Shown here: positions 36,007-44,857 of the stretch, piece by piece
Position numbering within the stretch: position 1 is the stretch's first letter
Layout: each line of letters opens with the position of its first letter
Source: Oxalobacteraceae bacterium
Lineage (GTDB): Bacteria; Pseudomonadota; Gammaproteobacteria; Burkholderiales; Burkholderiaceae_D
Direction: 5' to 3'
DNA: 54,728 nucleotides
Assembly (NCBI GenBank): GCA_947464955.1
Contig: CANHZI010000005.1
Span: forward strand, 1-54,728
The notes under the pieces: generated by a model
What the model was told of the DNA's origin: nothing
The model's database searches: none
The model's input: the letters and a program-made list of their open reading frames with translations, nothing else
Program-made: the position numbers and the translations under genes

Positions 36007-39000
36007 GCCAGCTCGAGCGCGCGGGAATAAACTCGCCTTTCATGACCAAGGTCAACGATCCAAGCTTTGCATCATCTCCCACCTGTGCGCCATACAACAC
36101 GAAACTTCTTGGTCCTAGATAGACTCGCTCACCAATCTTAACGTGATCTACTTTCATCACGCGATCTTCGAATAAATGGGTTTGAGGGCAAGCGGCAGCA
36201 TTAATTTCACTGTAGTCACCAATTGATACGCAATCAAATTCAGTGATATCAGTTGTATCCAGATAGACGCCCTTCCCAATCTTTGCACCTAGCAAATTAA
36301 ACGCTAAGGGTAGCCATGGTGTCCCCTTCAGATAGCGCATGAAATTGGGGACCGTAATTCCTTCGTACAAGTTTGTGATCGCCTCAGAAGACCAAACAAA
36401 CCAAGTCCACATCGGGTGGCTACTCTGCTTGTATTTAAAGATCAGAATCCACTTCAATGCCGCTACAAACACGAAGCATCCAGCACCGTACAACAGGCCA
36501 GAAACGACAAGGTAGTAAAGCACTTCGGCCCAGCGTTCTTCGGCTGCTAAGGGCATCAAGTCAAGCACAATCACATAACCGATGGCGATTACCAAGGCAT
36601 GCGGTGCAATAATCCGAAACGCCTCAATTAATCCACGTGCGATTTTGCGCCATAACGAAGGCTTGAAGGTTAGGTTTTCAGCGAATCCTTTGACCTCTTC
36701 ACGTGCCGGTAGCAACATCGCTGGCGAACCTATCCAGGTGTCACCGGGTTTCATTTTCGAGTTCGCAGGTGTACTTGTATGTACTCCTATCAGGACATTT
36801 TCTGGAATGTGCGTACCATCGGGAACGTAAGCACCATTACCCACAAAACTGCGACGAGAAACGCTGGTCGCTTGCACTGTCATCCAGCCTTGATCAATCT
36901 CTTCATCACCTAACATCACCGCATCGGCAATGAAGCACTCATCACCTAAAGTCAGCATATCAGGGACCACACCTAAAGCCGTCGACACTTCAGCGCCTTT
37001 CCCTACTTTTGCGCCCAACAGACGATACCAAAATGGCGAGTAAATAGTCGCGTACACACCATGCAACACATTCAAACTCGATTCTTGAATTTGATTGACG
37101 AACCATTTGCGGCAATAAGTATTGCTATGAACAGGATAGCTTCCCGGTTGAAGTCTTCCCAAGAATGCCCAGCGGATACCTGCCGAAAGCAAGGCGGTAC
37201 ACACCACTAGAACGGCGGTAGCGGGGAAAGCGAGGATAAAGTAATCGATCAATTGAACTTCTACTTGGGCTTTTTGTATGAACTCCAAGGACTCCATCGA
37301 ATCAAAGAAGTCGATCAACATAAAACTTGGGAACACTGGCAAGAAAAACAAAGCCGTCACCAACAAAGAACCCAACAAGAAATACATGCCCTCACCAAAC
37401 CGTCTTGCCGCACCGACTTCGGCACGCTGCTTATTGGCATCAAGCATAAATGGCCCGACATCGCGTGCAGGAGAGCCACTCCACATTCGTGCTTGTGGCA
37501 CCACTTGTGCCTCAACTAGCGCCGATTGCCCTTCCAAATGGGCCAGTTCTTCTAAACGCGTATTGCCTTCCAACACAGAATACGAGCCCACATAAGCGTT
37601 CTTGCACAGAGTGATCTGCCCCACGCGGAGCTGCCCATGTTCTACTCTCACATTTTCAAAATTGCAGGCATTGCCAATGCTGACACCATCAGCCAAGCTC
37701 AAACAATCTGGCGCTCGTAAAGTCATTGAGCCAACTAGCACATCAGCTCCAAGCTCTGCACCGAGCGCGCGCAACCACAGGTTATACAGTGATGATCCAT
37801 TGAGCATATAAACCGGAACGGCTTCAATGATACGATCAACCAACCACCATCTAAAATAGGTCAGCCCCCACATAGGATAGACGCCAGGTTTTAAACGCCC
37901 CAGAATCAGCCATTTGGCTGCAATCGCAAAGAAAAATTCTGCAACAGTAACGCCGAGAAAAATCAGAATCGAAAAACCGATCGCAACCGGAATTGAATCA
38001 CTTGGTTCGCCCGTAAAAAAGTGATAAGCAAAAAATGGCGCCAACCATTGCAGCATACGTATCGCCACCAGGCACGGAATCATTACTGCTTGTGCAGCAC
38101 CACAAATCCATCGTTTGATATCACTCGCGGGCTCCCACTTTGCGACCGATTCCACGTGCTGATTCACGTCAATCGCCCCGGCTTGCATCACCGCAGCAAT
38201 CTTCCCTAAGGCGCGAGACTGATAGATGTCGCTGATTTTAAAATAGGCATAGCGTCCATCTTGGCGCAGAGCAGAAACCAAACGCGCGGCCATCAAAGAA
38301 TGCCCACCAAGATCATCAAAGAAGTCGGCATCGCGGCGCAAACTTTGGCCCGGGAATAATTTTGCTAATGCATCAAAAAGTACTTGCTCAGCATCGGTTT
38401 CAGCTTGATCGCTATCACTCGACTTTTCTTGCACCGACAATGGCCTTGCTTTCAACGTCTTACGATCAATTTTGCCCGAACTTAGACGTGGCATTTCTAC
38501 TAAAAATTCATAACGACTCGGCACCATATACGCAGGCAGGACCTGGCTCAAAGCGTCTCGCAAACGATGGATGCTAACGCCCATGCTTTCGTTCGCGCTT
38601 CCTAGGTCGCGTACGATGAATGCGATAAGTTGATCGATCCCGTCTTCCTGGCGCAAGATCACGGCGACTGTTCCGACACCTTCTTGCTTTGCCAATACCG
38701 CTTCGATTTCACCAAGCTCAACACGAAAACCGCGAATTTTTACTTGATCGTCTGCACGACCCAAACATTGCACGCTGCCATCTTCGCCAATACGGGCCAA
38801 ATCACCTGTACGATATAGACGTTGATACTTTTCAAGTGGCGCCCAAGGATTGTCTAAGAACTTCTCTGCCGTCAAATCTGGGCGCCCCAAATAACCTGCA
38901 GAGACTCCTGGGCCAAAGATGCAAAGTTCACCGGTCTCGCCTCGCGGCAGCAAGCGCAGTGGCTCGCTCGAATTCAGATCAACTTCTGGGTCGATCACGA

Positions 39001-40033
39001 GTAAGCCATAATTGGGAAGCGGAATACCGATAGTAACCGGCTCGCCAGCATGCAAAGCGGCCAAACTGGCAGACACAGTCGCCTCGGTCGGGCCATAAGT
39101 GTTGAACATTTGGCGCTGTGAATTTGTCCAACGTTCGACCAAACTAGGGGGACACATCTCACCACCGAGATTGCTCAGCCGTAAACATGGCACATCAATG
39201 CTAAACAGTGCGAGCAAAGTTGGCACGGCATGCAATACAGTAATCTTGTGTTCAATTAAAGCCCGTGGAAGTGCATCTGGATCTAATGCGACCTCTTTAG
39301 GGGCAATCCACAATGTCGCTCCCACCAGATAGCTAATCCAGATTTCTTCAAATGACATATCGAATGCCACCGAGAATCCTTGGTAGACGCGATCACTCGC
39401 TTGAATTCCGAGCACACTATTCTCACTGCGCAAGAATTGGCAAATACTTCCCTGAGTAATGACAATCCCTTTGGGCTTGCCAGTAGAACCGGAGGTGTAG
39501 ATGACGTAGGCAGGATCATTTGCATTCGCCCGCGGTAAATCCGCGATCACTTCAACATCTTTCGCCAACAAATCTTCGGCTACATAAGTCGTAAAACTCA
39601 ATGAACCCAAATCAGGCAGTGAGGACTGCTGCGTCAGCAACCCAAATGCATTCGCGTCTTGCAAACATACTTCAATACGATCGACCGGGACATCAGCATC
39701 AAACGGCAACCAAGCCGCCCCCGTTTTGGCGATCGCGGCTTGCATCACCAATAAATCAATACCACGCGACATCCACAAGCCAATGATATGACCAGGACGC
39801 AAGCCTGCGGCTAAGAGATGTGACGCGACGCGATCAGCCTGCTGTCCTAGTTGCGCATAGGTCAGTTCGCGCAGCACCGATGACAACGCGACTTTTTGTG
39901 GAAATTGCTCGATACTTGCATTGAGCAGATCGGCCAAGCATTCATCACGCAGCAGATCGGGACGGTCAGCGCCGTACAAAATGGCGGTCGTCAAATCAAA
40001 ATCTTGATGTTGCGTATTCTCTTGTTGGTTCAT
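35981..40033 (-). CDS. Pls/PosA-family membrane NRPS (adenylation, carrier, multi-TM hexapeptide region)
   Basis: This 1350-residue protein has an adenylation domain at residues 25-530 (YTSGSTGKPKG at 180, YGPTE at 313, core lysine K521 in SSGKIDRKTL). A carrier domain follows with LGGHSL (phosphopantetheine Ser579). About 700 residues then alternate paired membrane helices with left-handed beta-helix, acyltransferase-like segments in three copies. This is the Pls/PosA layout, in which the membrane part links amino acids into epsilon-poly-lysine-like homopolymers. Hand alignment to the GrsA code gives D-M-E-H-N-G-T-V-S-K; Glu at position 239 is consistent with a basic substrate such as Lys or Orn. 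There is no thioesterase. The PPTase partner overlaps downstream. The product is inferred only. Confidence 0.85.
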   Translation of the reverse strand: MNQQENTQHQDFDLTTAILYGADRPDLLRDECLADLLNASIEQFPQKVALSSVLRELTYAQLGQQADRVASHLLAAGLRPGHIIGLWMSRGIDLLVMQAAIAKTGAAWLPFDADVPVDRIEVCLQDANAFGLLTQQSSLPDLGSLSFTTYVAEDLLAKDVEVIADLPRANANDPAYVIYTSGSTGKPKGIVITQGSICQFLRSENSVLGIQASDRVYQGFSVAFDMSFEEIWISYLVGATLWIAPKEVALDPDALPRALIEHKITVLHAVPTLLALFSIDVPCLRLSNLGGEMCPPSLVERWTNSQRQMFNTYGPTEATVSASLAALHAGEPVTIGIPLPNYGLLVIDPEVDLNSSEPLRLLPRGETGELCIFGPGVSAGYLGRPDLTAEKFLDNPWAPLEKYQRLYRTGDLARIGEDGSVQCLGRADDQVKIRGFRVELGEIEAVLAKQEGVGTVAVILRQEDGIDQLIAFIVRDLGSANESMGVSIHRLRDALSQVLPAYMVPSRYEFLVEMPRLSSGKIDRKTLKARPLSVQEKSSDSDQAETDAEQVLFDALAKLFPGQSLRRDADFFDDLGGHSLMAARLVSALRQDGRYAYFKISDIYQSRALGKIAAVMQAGAIDVNQHVESVAKWEPASDIKRWICGAAQAVMIPCLVAIRMLQWLAPFFAYHFFTGEPSDSIPVAIGFSILIFLGVTVAEFFFAIAAKWLILGRLKPGVYPMWGLTYFRWWLVDRIIEAVPVYMLNGSSLYNLWLRALGAELGADVLVGSMTLRAPDCLSLADGVSIGNACNFENVRVEHGQLRVGQITLCKNAYVGSYSVLEGNTRLEELAHLEGQSALVEAQVVPQARMWSGSPARDVGPFMLDANKQRAEVGAARRFGEGMYFLLGSLLVTALFFLPVFPSFMLIDFFDSMESLEFIQKAQVEVQLIDYFILAFPATAVLVVCTALLSAGIRWAFLGRLQPGSYPVHSNTYCRKWFVNQIQESSLNVLHGVYATIYSPFWYRLLGAKVGKGAEVSTALGVVPDMLTLGDECFIADAVMLGDEEIDQGWMTVQATSVSRRSFVGNGAYVPDGTHIPENVLIGVHTSTPANSKMKPGDTWIGSPAMLLPAREEVKGFAENLTFKPSLWRKIARGLIEAFRIIAPHALVIAIGYVIVLDLMPLAAEERWAEVLYYLVVSGLLYGAGCFVFVAALKWILIFKYKQSSHPMWTWFVWSSEAITNLYEGITVPNFMRYLKGTPWLPLAFNLLGAKIGKGVYLDTTDITEFDCVSIGDYSEINAAACPQTHLFEDRVMKVDHVKIGERVYLGPRSFVLYGAQVGDDAKLGSLTLVMKGEFIPARSSWRGCPASVS

Positions 40034-40119
40034 TTTTTCATTCGATGCGATAGTCTCTCAAGTTAGGTGAGGCTTCGCATTCATTTATTGTTGTTGCTGT
40101 TTCTATGCAAAATCAGCGC

Positions 40120-41154
40120 TCAAATAAAAACAGGTTCTACGTCCAAAGAAACAGAAAACTTTTGTGCCACATCGGCCTGAATCTGTGCTGCGAGTTCCCG
40201 CACATCTTTACCTGTCGCACCGCCACGATTGACTAGCACGAGCGCCTGTTTTTCAAAGACACCAACGCGCTCAAGGCTTTTTCCCTTCCAGCCGCATTGC
40301 TCTATCAACCAACCCGCAGCCAATTTAAAGTGCTCACCCTCAACTGGGTAACTTACACATAGTGGGTAGGCCTGCACAATTTGGTCTCTACGTTCGCGAC
40401 TCACCACGGGGTTCTTAAAAAAACTGCCGGCATTACCAATTTGTTTGGGATCAGGCAGCTTACTCTGACGAATCTCACAGATCACATCGCTCACGTCTTG
40501 AGGCGTGAATTGATCACCGCGCTGTTTCTGCAGCAGCTGCGCAACATCGCCATAGCTAATCTCAGGCTTCCATACTCGTGGTAATGCAAACTGCACTTCA
40601 GTGATCAAAAAGCGCTTGCCTGACGCAGGCTTAAAAATACTATCGCGATAGGCAAATCGGCATTCTTCTTTACTGAACTGACGAAACTCACCGGTCTCGA
40701 AATCAAATGCCGTCAAACGATAGAAAAAATCTTTTAGTTCTCGCCCATAAGCACCAATATTTTGTATCGGTGCTGCACCGACCGTTCCGGGAATCAAGGA
40801 TAAATTTTCTAAGCCACCCAAGCCCCGCGAGATCGTCCATTGCACGAATTCGTGCCAATTCTCACCGGCGGCTGCGGCCACAATAGTGTGATCATTTGTT
40901 TGTGCAACAATCTGACGCCCTTTGAGCGCCACCTTTACCACTAGAGCAGAGATACGATCGGACAAGATTAAATTGCTACCGCCACCTAAAAACAAACGAG
41001 CCTTAGCTACCGTGGATGATTTCCAGGCACGGTACAAATCTTCAATTTGTGTGAGCGTTTCGAGAAGAACAAAATCATCGGCGATGGCATCAATACCAAA
41101 GGTATTACTAGTCTTGAGCGAGACTTGATGCTGAAGAGTGGAAAGCGTATTCAT
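40120..41154 (-). CDS. murB: UDP-N-acetylenolpyruvoylglucosamine reductase
   Basis: A 344-residue FAD enzyme that reduces UDP-GlcNAc-enolpyruvate to UDP-MurNAc in peptidoglycan synthesis. FAD-binding motifs are LFLGGGSNLILSD and LSLIPGTVGAAPIQNIGAYG. The catalytic serine segment is IGNAGSFFKNPVVS. Length and the N-terminal SLKTSNTFGIDA indicate the type I (E. coli-like) enzyme. It is divergent from yajQ. Confidence 0.97.
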   Translation of the reverse strand: MNTLSTLQHQVSLKTSNTFGIDAIADDFVLLETLTQIEDLYRAWKSSTVAKARLFLGGGSNLILSDRISALVVKVALKGRQIVAQTNDHTIVAAAAGENWHEFVQWTISRGLGGLENLSLIPGTVGAAPIQNIGAYGRELKDFFYRLTAFDFETGEFRQFSKEECRFAYRDSIFKPASGKRFLITEVQFALPRVWKPEISYGDVAQLLQKQRGDQFTPQDVSDVICEIRQSKLPDPKQIGNAGSFFKNPVVSRERRDQIVQAYPLCVSYPVEGEHFKLAAGWLIEQCGWKGKSLERVGVFEKQALVLVNRGGATGKDVRELAAQIQADVAQKFSVSLDVEPVFI

Positions 41155-41293
41155 AAGTGCAAGATTATAGTCGTTAAAGCCCTAAGCGAGACACAAAAAG
41201 CCCATAAAGATCAGCTCAGTTTTTGTTAAAATGCAGCTTGAATCCCATATCGTGGCTCTGCGCCCTCTACTCCTGGGTTTTTGAGAGGAAAAG

Positions 41294-41326
41294 ATGAGCA
41301 CAGAGCGCAATAAACTTACAAAATAG
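41294..41326 (+). CDS. Tiny upstream ORF before yajQ
   Basis: ATG 41294 is preceded by a strong GAGAGGAAAAG ribosome site and encodes [10 protein letters not shown], ending at TAG 41324-41326, 8 bases before the yajQ ATG. The yajQ ribosome site (AGGAAA) overlaps the uORF stop codon, so translation of the uORF could modulate yajQ. No attenuator hairpin is obvious. It could also be fortuitous. Confidence 0.4.
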   Translation: MSTERNKLTK

Positions 41327-41334
41327 GAAACATC

Positions 41335-41826
41335 ATGCCTTCATTTGATACCGTCTCAGAAGCTAATATGGAAGAGGTTAAGAATGCGATTAACCAAACC
41401 AACAAAGTCATCACTAATCGTTTTGACTTAAAAGGCACCAGTGCCAAAGTCGAACTCAAAGACAAAGAACGCGAAATCATCCTGTTTGGCGACTCTGACT
41501 TTCATTTAGATCAAATCATGATTGAGGTCAAACAAACCTTAGGCAAACGCAACGTGGATGTGCGTTTCTTGGATATCGGCAAGGTCGAGAAGATTGGTGG
41601 CGACAAGGTCAAGCAAGTCTTAACTGTGAAAAACGGTATTCAAACAGAAGACGCCAAGAAAATCGTCAAGATCATCAAAGACAGTAAGATGAAAGTACAA
41701 GCGAGTATTCAAGGCGATGCGGTACGTGTTACCGGCGCAAAACGTGACGACCTGCAGGCGACGATGGCGTTGCTGCGTAAAGAAGTCAAAGATCTCCCTC
41801 TTGAGTTCAATAACTTCCGAGATTAA
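41335..41826 (+). CDS. yajQ: YajQ-family cyclic di-GMP/nucleotide-binding protein
   Basis: This 163-residue protein of the YajQ family begins [20 protein letters not shown] and contains [14 protein letters not shown] and [11 protein letters not shown]. Some members bind cyclic di-GMP and act with a transcription factor (known from Xanthomonas), so a link to the GGDEF protein in this window is possible but not shown. Length is normal. It is followed by the retropepsin-like gene 75 bases downstream. Confidence 0.93.
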   Translation: MPSFDTVSEANMEEVKNAINQTNKVITNRFDLKGTSAKVELKDKEREIILFGDSDFHLDQIMIEVKQTLGKRNVDVRFLDIGKVEKIGGDKVKQVLTVKNGIQTEDAKKIVKIIKDSKMKVQASIQGDAVRVTGAKRDDLQATMALLRKEVKDLPLEFNNFRD

Positions 41827-41901
41827 TTGGCGCGACTTACCAGCAACACGCAAAGTTCAATGCGATATTAAATAAGAACGAGAGCAAGGCCAGGAGAAAA
41901 G

Positions 41902-42570
41902 ATGAATTTGTTTCACCCAATTAAATTTTCTTTGGCCATGCTAACAACAACTCTCGTTTTGCTGAGCGCATGCAGCGATGCCTACGCAACGGATATCGAT
42001 CTTGTTGCACTCAGCAATGGTAAAGCAATGCTAATCGTCGACGGCAAAGCACCTAAGAACTACAGTATCGGTACGAATATCACGGCGAACATCAAACTCA
42101 TCGCTGCTGATCGCGACAGCGCAATAATTGAAGTCGACGGTAAGAAACAAATACTGCAATTGGGGCGAACAACACTCCAAGCAAGTCCAGATAATGGCAA
42201 TCGAAAGGTCATCTTGCAAGCCAATGAACTGGGCCATTTTCTAGCGAACGGACAAATCAATGGCGGAAGCTCGGTTAGCATGTTAGTTGATACGGGCGCT
42301 AGTTACATTGCTCTACCAGCGAGCGAAGCACAGCGCCTAGGAATAGACTACCGCAAAGGTAGTTTGTCACGAACCTCAACCGCAAATGGTATCGTTCCGA
42401 TTTATCGTATCAAACTCGATTCTGTAAAGATCGGCGATATCGAAGTATTACAAGTTGATGCTGCCGTGCATGAGAGCGAACTTCCCATCACGTTACTCGG
42501 CATGTCATTTCTCAAGCGTGTAACGATGTTACGCGAAGGTCAACAAATGACACTTACTAAGAAAAACTAG
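41902..42570 (+). CDS. Retropepsin-like aspartic protease lipoprotein (clan AA, TIGR02281-like)
   Basis: This 222-residue exported protein carries a lipobox LSAC (Cys about residue 24), so it is probably a lipoprotein. The C-terminal half is a single retropepsin-like domain with active-site motif MLVDTGASYIALP (DTG), followed by a region ending ITLLGMSFLKRVTM that is typical of TIGR02281 proteins. Such domains act as dimers. The N-terminal part is a small beta-rich segment. AGGAG lies 6 bases before the ATG. Its target is unknown. Its stop codon lies within the terminator stem. Confidence 0.85.
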   Translation: MNLFHPIKFSLAMLTTTLVLLSACSDAYATDIDLVALSNGKAMLIVDGKAPKNYSIGTNITANIKLIAADRDSAIIEVDGKKQILQLGRTTLQASPDNGNRKVILQANELGHFLANGQINGGSSVSMLVDTGASYIALPASEAQRLGIDYRKGSLSRTSTANGIVPIYRIKLDSVKIGDIEVLQVDAAVHESELPITLLGMSFLKRVTMLREGQQMTLTKKN

Positions 42571-42601
42571 ATACCCAGTTCTCACTGGGCATCTAGTTTT
42601 T
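42562..42601. terminator. Bidirectional terminator between the retropepsin-like gene and aroG
   Basis: AAAAACTAGATACCCAGT (42562-42579) pairs with ACTGGGCATCTAGTTTTT (42584-42601) with one mismatch and a TCTC loop. It overlaps the retropepsin stop codon and ends 9 bases before the aroG stop, so it serves both convergent genes. Confidence 0.92.
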
Positions 42602-42609
42602 GAGTGATA

Positions 42610-43668
42610 TTAATTTGCCTTCACACGCCGTTGTTTTACAGCGTCAGCCAGACCCTGCAAAACTCGTTCACTATCAGTCCAATCGATGCAGCCATCGGTA
42701 ATCGATTGACCATAAACCAGCTCTTTGCCTGCAACCACATCTTGGCGTCCAGCTACCAAATTGGACTCAATCATCACACCAACAATACGACCATCACCGT
42801 TGGCGATTTGTGATGCGATATCTGCGCACACAGGAATCTGATTCATCGGATTCTTGGAGCTATTCGCATGCGATGCATCAATCATGATACGCGCCTCTAA
42901 ACCATTGGCCACAATGCTCTTGGCTGCGGCATCAACACTCTCTGCGTCATAATTGGGCGTTTTACCTCCACGCAGAATAATATGGCAGTCCTCATTTCCG
43001 TTCGTGGAAACAATCGCGGAATGACCACCTTTGGTGACTGATAAGAAGTGATGAGGTTGTGAAGAGGCTTTAATCGCATCGACCGCAATTTTTACATTGC
43101 CATCAGTGCCGTTCTTGAAGCCCACGGGGCATGACAATCCAGATGCTAATTCACGATGTACTTGAGATTCAGTGGTACGAGCACCAATCGCGCCCCAGCT
43201 AATTAAATCCGCGATGTACTGTGGACTGATCATATCCAAATACTCTGTACCCGCTGGCAAACCAAGTTCATTAATATTCAACAGCAACTCACGTGCAATA
43301 CGTAAGCCATCATTAATACGGAAACTGTTATCCATATACGGATCATTGATCAAGCCCTTCCAACCCACTGTGGTACGTGGTTTTTCGAAGTAAACACGCA
43401 TCACAATTTCGAGCTCACCTGCAAACTTCACGCGCGCCTCGGCCAATTTCTTAGCGTATTCCATCGCCGCTTTGGTGTCATGAATAGAGCAAGGTCCAAT
43501 CACGACCATCACGCGATCATCTTTTGCGTGCAAAATATTATGGAGGGCAGTTCGCGCATTCGCGGTTACTTCCGACGCTTTGTCCGAGCAAGAAAATTCG
43601 CGGATCAAATGCGAAGGGGGAAGCAATTCTTTCATTTCGCGAATGCGTAAGTCATCAGTGCGTTGCAT
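42610..43668 (-). CDS. aroG: 3-deoxy-7-phosphoheptulonate synthase (DAHP synthase), class I
   Basis: This 352-residue enzyme condenses phosphoenolpyruvate and erythrose 4-phosphate, the first step of aromatic amino acid synthesis. Motifs are VVIGPCSIHD, MRVYFEKPRTTVGWKGLIND, GARTTESQVHRELAS, CPVGFKNGTDG and MIDASHANSSKNP. The N-terminal extension is that of the feedback-regulated AroF/G/H type. Its leader carries a Phe/Tyr-rich peptide and an intrinsic terminator, so transcription is probably attenuated by Phe/Tyr supply. The symbol aroG is by similarity; which amino acid inhibits the enzyme cannot be read from sequence. Confidence 0.96.
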   Translation of the reverse strand: MQRTDDLRIREMKELLPPSHLIREFSCSDKASEVTANARTALHNILHAKDDRVMVVIGPCSIHDTKAAMEYAKKLAEARVKFAGELEIVMRVYFEKPRTTVGWKGLINDPYMDNSFRINDGLRIARELLLNINELGLPAGTEYLDMISPQYIADLISWGAIGARTTESQVHRELASGLSCPVGFKNGTDGNVKIAVDAIKASSQPHHFLSVTKGGHSAIVSTNGNEDCHIILRGGKTPNYDAESVDAAAKSIVANGLEARIMIDASHANSSKNPMNQIPVCADIASQIANGDGRIVGVMIESNLVAGRQDVVAGKELVYGQSITDGCIDWTDSERVLQGLADAVKQRRVKAN

Positions 43669-43721
43669 AGTATTTCCGTCGTTAGAGTAAGTAATAAATT
43701 AAATCGTTAAAATCGTCGCGC

Positions 43722-43749
43722 AAAAAAAAAACCGCCATCTTGGCGGTTT
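43722..43749 (-). terminator. Attenuator terminator in the aroG leader
   Basis: On the minus strand AAACCGCCA (43749-43741) pairs perfectly with TGGCGGTTT (43737-43729), loop AGA, followed by T to 43722. It lies 51 bases after the leader-peptide stop and 53 bases before the aroG ATG. The core of its 5' arm, ACCGCC, is complementary to GGCGGT inside the leader ORF (43819-43814), giving a 6-bp antiterminator. Confidence 0.92.
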
Positions 43750-43800
43750 CTTTGGGATCGGTTTGGGTTCTGTTTTGCTTTATTTCGCTTTTACGTGAAC

Positions 43801-43872
43801 TTACCGCTTCTCCACCGCCTTTGGGTTGGAATAGCTAAAGTAAAAGTGAAAGTAAAATCGTGCAGAAAACAT
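43801..43872 (-). CDS. Phe/Tyr leader peptide upstream of aroG
   Basis: This 23-residue ORF begins MFSARFYFHFYFSY and ends KAVEKR. Residues 2-14 contain five Phe and three Tyr codons. An AGGA ribosome site lies 5 bases before ATG 43872, and a good sigma-70 promoter about 30 bases further up. Next on the transcript come an intrinsic terminator and aroG. The layout matches ribosome-mediated attenuation as known for pheA: stalling on Phe or Tyr codons would free GGCGGT (43819-43814) to pair with ACCGCC (43747-43742) and prevent termination. The coding role itself is likely unimportant beyond its codons. Confidence 0.88.
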   Translation of the reverse strand: MFSARFYFHFYFSYSNPKAVEKR

Positions 43873-43898
43873 GAATATCCTCGTGATCGAATGGATCG

Positions 43899-43928
43899 AC
43901 TATAACAACATCTAACGACAATTGGCAA
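43899..43928 (-). promoter_or_regulatory. Sigma-70 promoter of the aroG leader
   Basis: On the minus strand TTGCCA (43928-43923) is followed after 18 bases by TATAGT (43904-43899). The start site would be near 43892, giving a 20-base 5' UTR before the leader ATG at 43872. Confidence 0.8.
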
Positions 43929-43960
43929 GCTTTTTATCGAAAATGCGGAAAAAGCTTGCC
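43924..43960. other. 12-bp perfect inverted repeat overlapping the aroG -35 region
   Basis: GGCAAGCTTTTT (43924-43935) and AAAAAGCTTGCC (43949-43960) are perfect inverted repeats. The right-hand arm begins 26 bases after the nitroreductase stop, so it may be that gene's terminator, though no T-run follows the stem. The left arm overlaps the -35 hexamer of the aroG promoter, so an operator role is also possible. Confidence 0.6.
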
Positions 43961-43985
43961 TTTAGACAGAAATTGCCATGCACAC

Positions 43986-44675
43986 TCACAGAAAACTAGC
44001 AATTTGTTCGAGTGGTTTTTTCTTAATGTTAGGCACCATACAATCGGAAGCTGGATGGCCGACTACCAGTAAAATGTAAGGCTTTTCATTGTCCGGACGC
44101 CCCAATAATTCATTTAGGAATCCCATTGGACTCGGCGTATGGGTGAGTGTCGCGAGCCCCGCATGGTGTAATGCGGCAATCAGGAATCCAGTAGCAATCG
44201 AGACTGATTCGGGAACGTAATAATTTTTAACCGCCGTACCATCGTCCATCAAAGTGCTCTTCTGACCAAAAATGGCAATAAGATACGGCGCATCTTCGAG
44301 AAACGGTTTGTTCGAGTCCGTTCCCAACGGCGCCAAAGCATCTTTCCATTCTTGCGGTGCACGTCGCTCATAAAACTCGCGCTCTTCAATTTCCGCCTCA
44401 ACGCGAATTTTGTGTTTCAGAGCTGGATCCGAGACCACGGCGAAATGCCAAGGTTGATGATTTGCACCCGAAGGTGCGGTACCTGCGGCCAACAAACATT
44501 GTTCGATCACTTCGCGCGATACCGGTGTCGATGCAAACTCACGTATCGTTTTACGTCGCGACAATTCCTGATAGAAGGCCCGCGCGCGCTGTTCCATTTC
44601 CTCAGGCGGGTAGGCCCGATAGGTAGACAATGGAATAAACTGCGGCGTGCCTTGATTGAATGATAGTTTGGACAT
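43986..44675 (-). CDS. Nitroreductase family FMN oxidoreductase
   Basis: This 229-residue protein has FMN-binding nitroreductase motifs: [19 protein letters not shown] (arginine/serine phosphate-binding region), [19 protein letters not shown], and later an [20 protein letters not shown] stretch. Similar proteins reduce nitro compounds or dehalogenate iodotyrosine-like substrates; the physiological substrate is not clear. ATG 44675 is chosen because AGGGG lies 5-6 bases upstream, although the frame stays open to 44729. Confidence 0.88.
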   Translation of the reverse strand: MSKLSFNQGTPQFIPLSTYRAYPPEEMEQRARAFYQELSRRKTIREFASTPVSREVIEQCLLAAGTAPSGANHQPWHFAVVSDPALKHKIRVEAEIEEREFYERRAPQEWKDALAPLGTDSNKPFLEDAPYLIAIFGQKSTLMDDGTAVKNYYVPESVSIATGFLIAALHHAGLATLTHTPSPMGFLNELLGRPDNEKPYILLVVGHPASDCMVPNIKKKPLEQIASFL

Positions 44676-44857
44676 AGGAACCCCTGTTGCGAAAGGCCCT
44701 ACTCTACTGCTTAGCCATAGTGGACTCAATAGCCAAGCTTAACTTCCGTATAAGCGGTAAAAACCAGTCCGTTACGGTGAAAAAAATGCGGAAAAAGATG
44801 TATATACAAGAGGATGTTTGGAGGGGAGTCGAATGCCTTCCCCTCCAGGCGATGATT

